Origin: a gamma proteobacterium SCGC AB-629-P17
GTDB taxonomy: Bacteria; Pseudomonadota; Gammaproteobacteria; PS1; Pseudothioglobaceae
Length of the DNA: 64,000 nucleotides
Assembly: GCA_000372785.1 (NCBI GenBank)
Contig: KB889791.1
Span: 1 to 64,000 of the forward strand
Reading direction: 5' to 3'
Positions 57,746 to 64,000 of the stretch are shown here, in pieces. A model generated the notes under the pieces. It did no database searches and was not told the origin of the DNA. It saw nothing but the letters and a program-made list of their open reading frames with translations. Position numbers and translations under genes: made by a program. The stretch's first letter is position 1. Every line of letters begins with the position of its first letter.

Positions 57746-58027
57746 TCACCACCTTTTTGTTTTTACGTTATGAACATGCAGATGGTCGCCAACTTCGATG
57801 TTTGCGATTGTGCGACCAATATCTACGCCATATTTAATAACTGTATCATCTTTATTGAGTTTTTTAATTGCTAACTTATGCCCGATAGGGATGTCTTGAT
57901 TAATCTTTATATCCATTAGTTTGTCTTGGTCCATCACCCAACCAGTCACTGTGTCGTTGGCTTTGAGTCCTTCAACTGTTACAACTCCAACAGAATCATT
58001 CTCGTCATGCACAATAAATTGAATCAT
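57746..58027 (-). CDS. suyA: (2R)-sulfolactate sulfo-lyase subunit alpha
   Basis: 93-residue SAF-domain protein, equivalent to the N-terminal domain of UxaA. It has [36 protein letters not shown] and [20 protein letters not shown], where the last block is typical of UxaA/SuyA N-domains. It precedes suyB by 2 bases, as in known suyAB pairs. AAGGAG lies 5 bases before the ATG. Altronate dehydratase subunits share this fold, and the distinction rests on context. Confidence 0.85.
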   Translation of the reverse strand: MIQFIVHDENDSVGVVTVEGLKANDTVTGWVMDQDKLMDIKINQDIPIGHKLAIKKLNKDDTVIKYGVDIGRTIANIEVGDHLHVHNVKTKRW

Positions 58028-58119
58028 GTTTGCTCCTTACAAATGAGTAGAATAAGTAATAAAATACAGATTTAACATTCAATAATATTAAATATCTTAT
58101 ATTAATGAAATATATTATA

Positions 58120-58141
58120 TCATATATATGAATTATTTAAT
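58120..58141. promoter_or_regulatory. AT-rich palindrome and half-site ahead of suyA
   Basis: TCATATATATGA (58120-58131) is a 12-bp palindrome. Overlapping it, ATATATGAATT (58124-58134) matches the left 11 bases of the palindrome at 47946-47963, with 14 of 18 positions alike overall. It lies about 100 bases upstream of suyA and 60 bases upstream of the divergent 58192 gene. It could be a second site for the local GntR regulator; AT richness makes chance matches possible. Confidence 0.35.
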
Positions 58142-58191
58142 ATTTTATATATTAAAAAATATATTGGCATATCAATCACTGTCATAAAATT

Positions 58192-58581
58192 ATGAAAAAA
58201 AAATTGCTAATCTTAATTCTTTCCTTGTTGTCAATCCAGAATTTTGCAAAAGTTGGAGATGTCTATTATTGTGAAATGACACAGGCTATTGAATTAAAGG
58301 AAGGAAAACTTATTAACTATATTCCTCAAAAATTCAAATTTACAATAGAATCAGACAATATGATTAGATTTGGTTTAGATGCCAATTATTTTAAAGGTAG
58401 TTCTTTTGAGGTAATAGAATTCTCTAATAATGGAGAGCAATTCTATGGTGATAATTTTGAGTATTCTTACGGTAATTTTTATTTCGCCGAAGTATTCAGA
58501 TGGGCCTCGACAGAAGTTGATACATTAACGGCAACAGCGGTTAGTGCAACTTGTTCCATTCTTGAAGACTACGCTGTTTAG
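58192..58581 (+). CDS. Hypothetical exported protein, 129 residues
   Basis: Begins MKKKLLILILSLLSIQNFA, a clear signal peptide with likely cleavage near residue 19. The mature part of about 110 residues has two cysteines (Cys27 in VYYCEM and one near the end in SATCSIL) that could form a disulfide. It contains repeated aromatic residues (YGDNFEYSYGNFYFAEVF). No family was recognised. No strong ribosome binding site precedes the ATG. It lies between the divergent suyA and the TRAP 2 operon. A periplasmic location is the only supported statement. Confidence 0.65.
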   Translation: MKKKLLILILSLLSIQNFAKVGDVYYCEMTQAIELKEGKLINYIPQKFKFTIESDNMIRFGLDANYFKGSSFEVIEFSNNGEQFYGDNFEYSYGNFYFAEVFRWASTEVDTLTATAVSATCSILEDYAV

Positions 58582-58802
58582 TTTTTTTTTACGTTTGATA
58601 AATGTGGATTTTAATTTTGACGAACGATCAATCAACGTATACAATTCACATTACACTCTCGGATAAAAAACTAATCTGGTATTGATATTTCCAAGTTATA
58701 ACTAGATTATTTCAAATAGATCGCTTAATCAGATTTTTCTGTTGGTTTTTTGTTTTTTATTACAATCTATGAGTGTTTAATTATCAATCAAGGAGATTAC
58801 TT

Positions 58803-59876
58803 ATGATTAGAAATAAATTGATGCTTATGATGATAGCAACATTTGTTGTTTTTACGACTTCGAATTCAGTTGCTGCAGATGAAAAAGTCATCAAGTGGAA
58901 ACTTGCGATGACATGGCCTGCTGGCTTACCACCTTTCGCATGGACTGTTGATCGTTTTGCTGACAATGTAGAGGCGATGAGTGGTGGTCGAATGACAATT
59001 CGTGTTGATGACAAAAATAAACACAAAGCTGCCTTGGGCATACTTGATATGGTCAAAGCTGGTCAGTATGAAATGGGTCATTCAGCTTCTTACTATTGGA
59101 AAGGCAAGGACATTAATACTATGCCATTTACAACCATGCCTTTCGGTATGACAACTGCTGAGCAAGATGCTTGGTACTACTATGGTGGTGGTGAAGCGCT
59201 TGCGAAAGAAGTGTTTGACAAACATGGAGTTAACCAGTATCAAGGTGGTAGTACAGGTAATCAGATGGGTGGCTGGTTCCGTAAGGAAATCAATTCTGTT
59301 GACGATCTTAAAGGTCTGAAGATGCGAATTCCTGGTTTTGCGGGAGAAGTATTGGCTGAACTTGGTGTTGCGGTAACTAACCTACCTGCGGGTGAGTTAT
59401 ATACTGCGCTAGAGCGTGGAACCATTGATGCGCTTGAGTGGGTTGGTCCAGGCATGGATATTAATATGGGCTTTCATAAGGTTGCACCATATTATTACAC
59501 TGGTTGGCATGAGCCTGCTACAGATTTACAATTCTTAATCAACCAGGATGCTTGGAATGAGCTACCGGCTGATTTACAAGCTATTGTCGAGATAGCTATG
59601 GTTGATTCCAAGGCACGTATGTATTGGGAGAACTTTTCCATGAGTGCGGAAGCTTGGTCTAAGATGGGAGAGGATTATCCTAACATTAAAGTTAAGTCAT
59701 TCCCTCCAGAAGTAATTGCTGAGATGAAGGCTATTAATACTCGACTTATAGCCGAAACTTCTGCTAAGGATCCAATGTTCAAAAAGATCATGGACTCTCA
59801 AGCGGAATTTATGGCAAAGGCTCGAGAATGGACAAAGATGTCAGATTATTTGTACTTGCAAGACAATCTCGAATAA
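58803..59876 (+). CDS. dctP: TRAP transporter substrate-binding protein DctP (system 2)
   Basis: 357-residue solute receptor. The start is set at ATG 58803 with AGGAG at 58791-58795; the longer frame from GTG 58773 reads through this site. The signal peptide ends near SNSVAA. Ligand-site blocks are LKGLKMRIPGFAGEVLAELG and LPAGELYTALERGTIDALEW then VGPGMD, matching the 2-oxo-acid (TakP-like) class, where Arg and Trp contact a carboxylate. It differs clearly from DctP 1. It is followed by a terminator and then dctQM 2. Placed after suyA, it may import a sulfonate or its keto acid; unproven. Confidence 0.92.
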   Translation: MIRNKLMLMMIATFVVFTTSNSVAADEKVIKWKLAMTWPAGLPPFAWTVDRFADNVEAMSGGRMTIRVDDKNKHKAALGILDMVKAGQYEMGHSASYYWKGKDINTMPFTTMPFGMTTAEQDAWYYYGGGEALAKEVFDKHGVNQYQGGSTGNQMGGWFRKEINSVDDLKGLKMRIPGFAGEVLAELGVAVTNLPAGELYTALERGTIDALEWVGPGMDINMGFHKVAPYYYTGWHEPATDLQFLINQDAWNELPADLQAIVEIAMVDSKARMYWENFSMSAEAWSKMGEDYPNIKVKSFPPEVIAEMKAINTRLIAETSAKDPMFKKIMDSQAEFMAKAREWTKMSDYLYLQDNLE

Positions 59877-59897
59877 TTTAAATCTTATGTGTTTTAT

Positions 59898-59930
59898 AAT
59901 GCCCGCTATAAACGCGGGCATTTTTATTTT
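59898..59930 (+). terminator. Terminator/attenuator after dctP 2
   Basis: AATGCCCGC pairs with GCGGGCATT around TATAAAC and is followed by TTTATTTTT. It lies 21 bases after the dctP stop and just before dctQ, as in TRAP system 1. Confidence 0.9.
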
Positions 59931-59947
59931 TATAAAGAGTGAAATCT

Positions 59948-60463
59948 ATGCAATGGATTGAATCAGTTTGCAATAAATTTTCAAAATACTTAGGTATTTT
60001 TATTGCGTTTCTGCTCATCATAATGATGATCAATGTTGCTTTTGATGCCTTGAATCGTTACCTGATGAACTCTAATTCTGTTGCTTTGCAAGAAATGGAA
60101 TGGCACTTATTTTCAGTGATTATATTGTTGGGATTATCTTATACACTGAGTGAAGAAGGTCATGTTCGTGTCGATATTTTGTATACAAATTTTAGTGCCA
60201 AAAAGAAAGCCATCATCAATATGGTTGGTGTCATTACATTTGTTCTGCCACTGAGCCTATTAGTAGCATTCGGCTCGCTTGGTTTTGTTGAAGAGGCCTA
60301 CATTTTTATGGAGCAGAGTGGTGATCCGGGTGGCTTGCCTTATCGGTTTATTATTAAGGGCTTAATACCAACAGCGTTTTTTATTTTGATATTCATGTCA
60401 GCAGGCTATTTTGCACGTAACTATAACCACTTAAAAAGACTTAATTCAAGGCCTGAATCATGA
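59948..60463 (+). CDS. dctQ: TRAP transporter small permease DctQ (system 2)
   Basis: 171 residues with four helices. The DctQ signature is INVAFDALNRYLMNSNSVALQEMEW then TLSEEGHVRVDILY. The start is ATG 59948; a GTG at 59939 would add three residues. The stop overlaps the dctM start by 4 bases (ATGA). Unlike DctQ 1 it lacks a long N-terminal extension. Confidence 0.92.
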   Translation: MQWIESVCNKFSKYLGIFIAFLLIIMMINVAFDALNRYLMNSNSVALQEMEWHLFSVIILLGLSYTLSEEGHVRVDILYTNFSAKKKAIINMVGVITFVLPLSLLVAFGSLGFVEEAYIFMEQSGDPGGLPYRFIIKGLIPTAFFILIFMSAGYFARNYNHLKRLNSRPES

Positions 60464-61809
60464 TTGGATTGTTGATGTTTTTTACCGGTTTGGGAATGCT
60501 ATTTATTGGCTTTCCAGTTGCGTTTACTTTCGGTGCCGTGGCGGTATTCTTTGGAATGGCTGCTGGCATTATCGAAGCCTTCAATGATGGTGAGTTATTA
60601 ATCGACGGTATCGATAATGGTTTGATGATGTTTGCGATGATGCCTCATCGTATTTGGAGCATTATGAACAACACCATTTTGATGGCTATTCCTTTATTTA
60701 TATTGATGGGCTTGATTCTACAAAAAACCAAATTAGCGGAGCGCCTACTTGAATCAATGGGTTATTTATTTGGCGAAATTAGGGGTGGTCTGGCTATCAG
60801 CACCGTTTTAGTAGGATCTTTGTTAGCAGCATCTACTGGAGTTGTGGGAGCCAGTGTTGTAGCCATGGGCGTTATTTCCTTGCCCGTAATGTTGAAGTAC
60901 AATTATTCAAAAAACCTATCAACTGGTACTATTTGTGCCGCAGGTACTTTGGGACAAATTATTCCACCCTCAATTGTCCTTATTATATTGGGAGACGTCT
61001 TTAACGTCCCTGTTGGAGACTTGTTTAAAGCAGCACTAATGCCTGGTCTAGTTCTGGTTGCAGCTTATGTTGTCTATATTTTAGTAGCGGCTTATCTAAA
61101 CCCTCAAATCGGTCCAGCAGTTAAGCTTGAAAGGCAAGAAGGCGAGAGTAAAAAACAGCAAGTCATTTCAGCGCTATTTTCAATTATTCCGCCTTTATCA
61201 TTAATTGTTATCGTTCTAGGTTCTATTTTTGCAGGTATTGCAACCCCTACAGAGTCGTCCGCGATTGGTTGCACAGGTGCCGTTATACTAGCATTCCTAT
61301 ATAGAAAGTTTTCATTTGCAATGTTGATGGAGTCTTCCAAGGAAACGGTAAAAATAACCGCAATGGTTTTTGCTATTTTGATTGGAGCGACTGCATTTTC
61401 TATGGTATTTACCTATACTGGAGCTGATGCCTTGATAGAAGAGTTTATGCTAGGGTTACCGGGCGATAAATGGGGTTTTATAATTATGGCAATGCTAGCT
61501 ATAATGGTTCTAGGATTCTTTATAGATTTTGTAGAAATTTCCTATATTATCGTGCCAATACTAGTTCCTATTTCAGAAGTTATTGGTATCAACCCTATTT
61601 GGTTTGCTATCTTAATTGCAATGAATCTGCAGACTTCCTTTTTAACTCCACCCTTTGGCTTCAGCTTATTTTATTTAAAAGGAGTGGCCCCTCAAGGTAT
61701 AAAAACAACGGATATTTATAAAGGAGTAATTCCTTTTATCATTATACAAGTTCTTGTACTAGCCTCCATTGTTGTGTACCCAAATTGGTATGGCAGTTTC
61801 ATATATTGA
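60460..61809 (+). CDS. dctM: TRAP transporter large permease DctM (system 2)
   Basis: 449 residues, about 12 helices. It begins MIGLLMFFTGLGMLFIGFPV. It has a cytoplasmic extension (FNDGELLIDGIDNGLMMFAM) seen in the larger DctM subgroup, then AGTLGQIIPPSIVLIILGD and ATPTESSAIGCTGAV. It forms the Na+-coupled channel with DctQ 2. The next gene starts 55 bases downstream, and no clear terminator was seen. Confidence 0.92.
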   Translation: MIGLLMFFTGLGMLFIGFPVAFTFGAVAVFFGMAAGIIEAFNDGELLIDGIDNGLMMFAMMPHRIWSIMNNTILMAIPLFILMGLILQKTKLAERLLESMGYLFGEIRGGLAISTVLVGSLLAASTGVVGASVVAMGVISLPVMLKYNYSKNLSTGTICAAGTLGQIIPPSIVLIILGDVFNVPVGDLFKAALMPGLVLVAAYVVYILVAAYLNPQIGPAVKLERQEGESKKQQVISALFSIIPPLSLIVIVLGSIFAGIATPTESSAIGCTGAVILAFLYRKFSFAMLMESSKETVKITAMVFAILIGATAFSMVFTYTGADALIEEFMLGLPGDKWGFIIMAMLAIMVLGFFIDFVEISYIIVPILVPISEVIGINPIWFAILIAMNLQTSFLTPPFGFSLFYLKGVAPQGIKTTDIYKGVIPFIIIQVLVLASIVVYPNWYGSFIY

Positions 61810-61864
61810 TCCTAGAGATGATTAAATCCACTCCAAAATATAGGTAATCTAGCTAAATAAATTT

Positions 61865-62344
61865 ATGTTTTCAAGAAAATTAAAAACCACTTGGATGATT
61901 CGTAAATTTGGTGTATTAAAAGTGCCACTGATTTGGCTTTGTAGACCCAAAGTGATTGAACATACTGATGAGAGAATAGAAGTGGTAATCAGGTTAAGGC
62001 GTCGTACGAAGAACCATTTGGGGAGTATGTATTTTGGTGCATTGGCGGTTGGTGCAGATGTTACAGGAGGATTCCTTGCAATGGATCCCATCAAGGAAAG
62101 TGGACGACAAATTCAACTTATTTTTAAAGACTTCAAGGCGGATTTTCTAAAACGGCCAGAAGGGGACGTGCACTTTCACTGTTACGATGGTCTAGCCGTA
62201 AGAGAGTTAGTTAAAAAAACTGTCGAGACTGGTGAAAGGCATAACTACAAAATGAATATAGAAGCTACCGTGCCTTCATTATCAATGGATGTTGTTGCGA
62301 AATTTGAACTTACATTATCGTTGAAAGATAAAACTGTAAGATAG
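61865..62344 (+). CDS. DUF4442 hotdog-fold protein
   Basis: 159 residues that look like the DUF4442 family (hotdog fold, related to PaaI and the YiiD C-terminus): KNHLGSMYFGALAVGADVTGG is the typical helix region, and IQLIFKDFKADFLKRPEGDVHF the following strand. The family has thioesterase relatives, but no substrate is known and the usual catalytic Asp is not obvious. It lies between TRAP 2 and fdxA on the same strand, with 55 and 116 base gaps. Confidence 0.75.
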   Translation: MFSRKLKTTWMIRKFGVLKVPLIWLCRPKVIEHTDERIEVVIRLRRRTKNHLGSMYFGALAVGADVTGGFLAMDPIKESGRQIQLIFKDFKADFLKRPEGDVHFHCYDGLAVRELVKKTVETGERHNYKMNIEATVPSLSMDVVAKFELTLSLKDKTVR

Positions 62345-62460
62345 GTATGACATTATATTTTTCAATAAATGAATTTCGAAATCAGGATAATCCATAAGGC
62401 AATTTTTTTTATTCTAGTATTATGTGTAAGTATTGGTTATAGAGATTAATAAAAAGTCAA

Positions 62461-62811
62461 ATGCCCTATGTAGTAAACGATAGTTGTATCAAATGTAAGC
62501 ACTTAGATTGTGTTGAAGTATGCCCAGTAGATTGTTTCTACGAAGGCGAAAATATGCTGGTTATTAACCCAGAAGAATGTATTGATTGTGATGTATGTGT
62601 GCCAGAATGTCCAGTTGATGCTATATTGCCTGATAGCGATCCAGCTGCCGCTAAGTGGTTAGAGTTCAACAGAAAATATAGTACTGAGATGATGTGGCCA
62701 GTTATTACTGAAAACGGAGACCCAGATCCAGAGCATGAAAAATATCACCCAGATAATTTTCCAGATGGAAAGATGCATTTATTTTCTGAAAAACCAGGCG
62801 AAGGAACCTGA
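62461..62811 (+). CDS. fdxA: Seven-iron ferredoxin (FdxA type, 3Fe-4S and 4Fe-4S)
   Basis: 116-residue cytoplasmic electron carrier. The cysteine pattern matches Azotobacter ferredoxin I shifted by one residue. Cys9, Cys17 and Cys50 are expected on the 3Fe-4S cluster. Cys21, Cys40, Cys43 and Cys46 are expected on the 4Fe-4S cluster. Cys12 and Cys25 match its two free cysteines. The C-terminal [18 protein letters not shown] is typical of this type. Its partner enzymes are not identified. It converges on the lipid kinase gene. A weak 7-bp hairpin (62800-62820) overlaps the stop codon. Confidence 0.93.
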   Translation: MPYVVNDSCIKCKHLDCVEVCPVDCFYEGENMLVINPEECIDCDVCVPECPVDAILPDSDPAAAKWLEFNRKYSTEMMWPVITENGDPDPEHEKYHPDNFPDGKMHLFSEKPGEGT

Positions 62812-62837
62812 TTTTCCTTCCATCAATAAATAGATTG

Positions 62838-63785
62838 CTAGACAATCACGCGTAATTTTTTATCGAGTATCTGCACTTCAAGATGCCGAGTTTGGGGATA
62901 AGGTATTTCACCGTCAGCTTCAACCACAAAAGGCTGCTGTGACTTAATGTCTATTCTGTGAGCTCTATAGTTCTTCAAAATTGGTTCATTGACATGAGTC
63001 CCTTTCATAATTTTCGGGATCAAACGTAAGATTTTGAGTCTACCAACACTCTGTGTCACCATCACATCAAGCAAGCCGTCATCTACCTGGGCTTCGGGAC
63101 AAACCCAAAAACCACTGCCAAAACAGCGTCCATTGGTAATCGCCGTCATCGTTGTTGATTGCTCGAAAACCTCTTGGTCATCAATCTGAATTCTGACCTT
63201 TGGTATACGATAATCAATCAGTGTTTTCATAATCGCGGCAAGATAAGCCGCCATTCCAGTAAGAAAACTCGGAACTTTGGTAAAGTTAAGTGCGGTTTGT
63301 GCGCCAAAGCCAATATCCATACCATTCATAAAGTACTGTGGTTTATTGTCTCGATCTGTGCGCAATTGATCACCTGACATGCGCCCAACATCAAACAGTT
63401 TTGTCTGTCCCTTATTAATTTTTTCAATCGCTACGTGCCAGTCAAACACCTTGCCGCCAATGGTAGTTTGCGGTGGAATCATTTTAGCAAAATCGTCACC
63501 ATTTCCGAGTGGTACAACACCTAAAGCAATCGTTTCACCTTCGCTTGAAGCACGCAGCAGTCCGTTAACAACTTCATGAACCGTTCCATCACCTCCAACA
63601 GCTATTACGGTCGAGTATTTCGTTGCCGCTTTTTCAGCCAACGTTACTGCATCAAGTGGTGCAGAAGTGGAAGCCACATCAAACTCAATACCGGCGTCAA
63701 TCAACGCTTGATGGACCTTTGGCCAGTGTTTTTTAACACGACCCCGTCCAGCTATCGGGTTGTAAATAACGAGAATTGAGGGCAT
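62838..63785 (-). CDS. YegS/diacylglycerol kinase-like lipid kinase
   Basis: 315 residues of the DAGK catalytic family. Seen: SILVIYNPIAGRGRVKKHWP (about 3-22) and the nucleotide-binding VIAVGGDGTVHEVVNGLL (about 61-78), then GVVPLGNGDDFAKMIP. The C-terminal region has AQVDDGLLDVMV. Such proteins phosphorylate diacylglycerol or other lipids. The exact substrate cannot be assigned. It is divergent from the aminotransferase gene across 77 bases. Confidence 0.9.
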   Translation of the reverse strand: MPSILVIYNPIAGRGRVKKHWPKVHQALIDAGIEFDVASTSAPLDAVTLAEKAATKYSTVIAVGGDGTVHEVVNGLLRASSEGETIALGVVPLGNGDDFAKMIPPQTTIGGKVFDWHVAIEKINKGQTKLFDVGRMSGDQLRTDRDNKPQYFMNGMDIGFGAQTALNFTKVPSFLTGMAAYLAAIMKTLIDYRIPKVRIQIDDQEVFEQSTTMTAITNGRCFGSGFWVCPEAQVDDGLLDVMVTQSVGRLKILRLIPKIMKGTHVNEPILKNYRAHRIDIKSQQPFVVEADGEIPYPQTRHLEVQILDKKLRVIV

Positions 63786-63862
63786 TTTATGAGTTTATAC
63801 TATCACTAAAAATATTGATATCAATTTATCCTTTATGACAAATATTAGTAATAGTAGAGCAC

Positions 63863-64000
63863 ATGACTAGAAAAATTTTCTCCAGGCCATTTACTCAACA
63901 AGAGGCCATCAGTCAAGAGGCGATCGATGCGGCAACTGAAGTGATGAGGACAGGCAGGTTGCATCGATATAATTCAATTGAAGACGAACTTTCACAAGCC
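63863..64000 (+). CDS. DegT/DnrJ/EryC1-family PLP aminotransferase, 3' end outside window
   Basis: The first 46 codons of a gene that runs past the window edge. They read MTRKIFSRPFTQQEAISQEA then IDAATEVMRTGRLHRYNS, which is the N-terminal pattern of DegT-family sugar aminotransferase-like proteins (phosphate or substrate loop GRLHRYN). The PLP lysine would lie outside the window. The full role (cell-surface sugar or other amination) cannot be told. It is preceded by AGAG. Confidence 0.75.
   Translation, partial: MTRKIFSRPFTQQEAISQEAIDAATEVMRTGRLHRYNSIEDELSQA

Noticed and set aside
56577-58027. Altronate or galactarate dehydratase
   Set aside because: Split small/large subunits with hpsN and comC favour sulfolactate sulfo-lyase; no uronate genes are seen.
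58773-58802. Longer dctP 2 start at GTG 58773
   Set aside because: It would translate through the AGGAG site at 58791-58795 and spoil the signal peptide; ATG 58803 has correct spacing.
62800-62820. Hairpin GAAGGAA/TTCCTTC at the end of fdxA as a terminator
   Set aside because: It is short, overlaps the stop codon and has no following T tract.

Overview
This window looks like a chromosomal segment of an AT-rich, tightly packed marine gammaproteobacterium. No gene-free stretch reaches 300 bases, several convergent genes are separated by a single base, and many neighbours overlap by 1 to 20 bases. The housekeeping genes are of gammaproteobacterial type (nudE, rsmE, priA, ybeY, tilS, accA, orn, rpoD, and ispE/tRNA-Gln near prs). 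The many uptake systems for small organic osmolytes and the probable sulfonate pathway suggest a heterotrophic relative of the SUP05/Ca. Thioglobus (Pseudothioglobus) group. That assignment is inference from gene content only.

Bases 1-23,800 are mostly housekeeping. They hold a partial PhyH-type dioxygenase, nudE, aat, a 43-residue LptM-like lipoprotein ahead of lysA, yhbY, lpxB, nadC, cysQ, a CAT-anticodon tRNA that is really tRNA-Ile2, rpoD, prs, glutathione peroxidase and tRNA-Gln overlapping the 3' end of ispE. These are followed by orn, trpD, pepP, rsmE, proC, gph, bioA, priA, ybeY, tilS (which modifies that tRNA-Ile2), accA, two amino-acid/metabolite exporters and a DUF1289 protein.

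Bases 23,850-46,200 are catabolic and transport genes. A dimethylglycine/sarcosine dehydrogenase-type flavoprotein is paired with an MttB-family methyltransferase, suggesting methylated amine use. Then come putA, mmsA, a DAHP synthase, a thioesterase and a complete oligopeptide-type ABC importer. Next are an N-formylglutamate amidohydrolase-like enzyme with a divergent LysR regulator, a class I glutamine amidotransferase, a MATE exporter, an orphan SpeD homologue and an orphan ABC-2/YhgE-like permease.

Bases 46,260-61,810 are the most interesting part, a likely organosulfonate island. The minus strand carries suyA-suyB (sulfolactate sulfo-lyase), a terminator, a 51-residue membrane peptide, comC-like sulfolactate dehydrogenase, a HisD paralogue matching HpsN (sulfopropanediol 3-dehydrogenase), an SDR and a zinc MDR dehydrogenase, and a GntR/UTRA regulator. 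Two TRAP transporters on the plus strand flank this block, and a GMC alcohol oxidase lies divergent to the first. The simplest reading is import of 2,3-dihydroxypropane-1-sulfonate (DHPS), isomerisation by the SDR/MDR pair, oxidation by HpsN to sulfolactate, and cleavage by SuyAB to pyruvate and sulfite. An 18-bp palindrome ahead of TRAP 1 recurs as a degenerate copy ahead of suyA and is a candidate operator.

The last 2 kb holds a DUF4442 protein, a seven-iron ferredoxin, a YegS-like lipid kinase and the start of a DegT-family aminotransferase. No CRISPR array, insertion sequence, phage gene or rRNA was seen. All functions are read from sequence by eye, without database searches.
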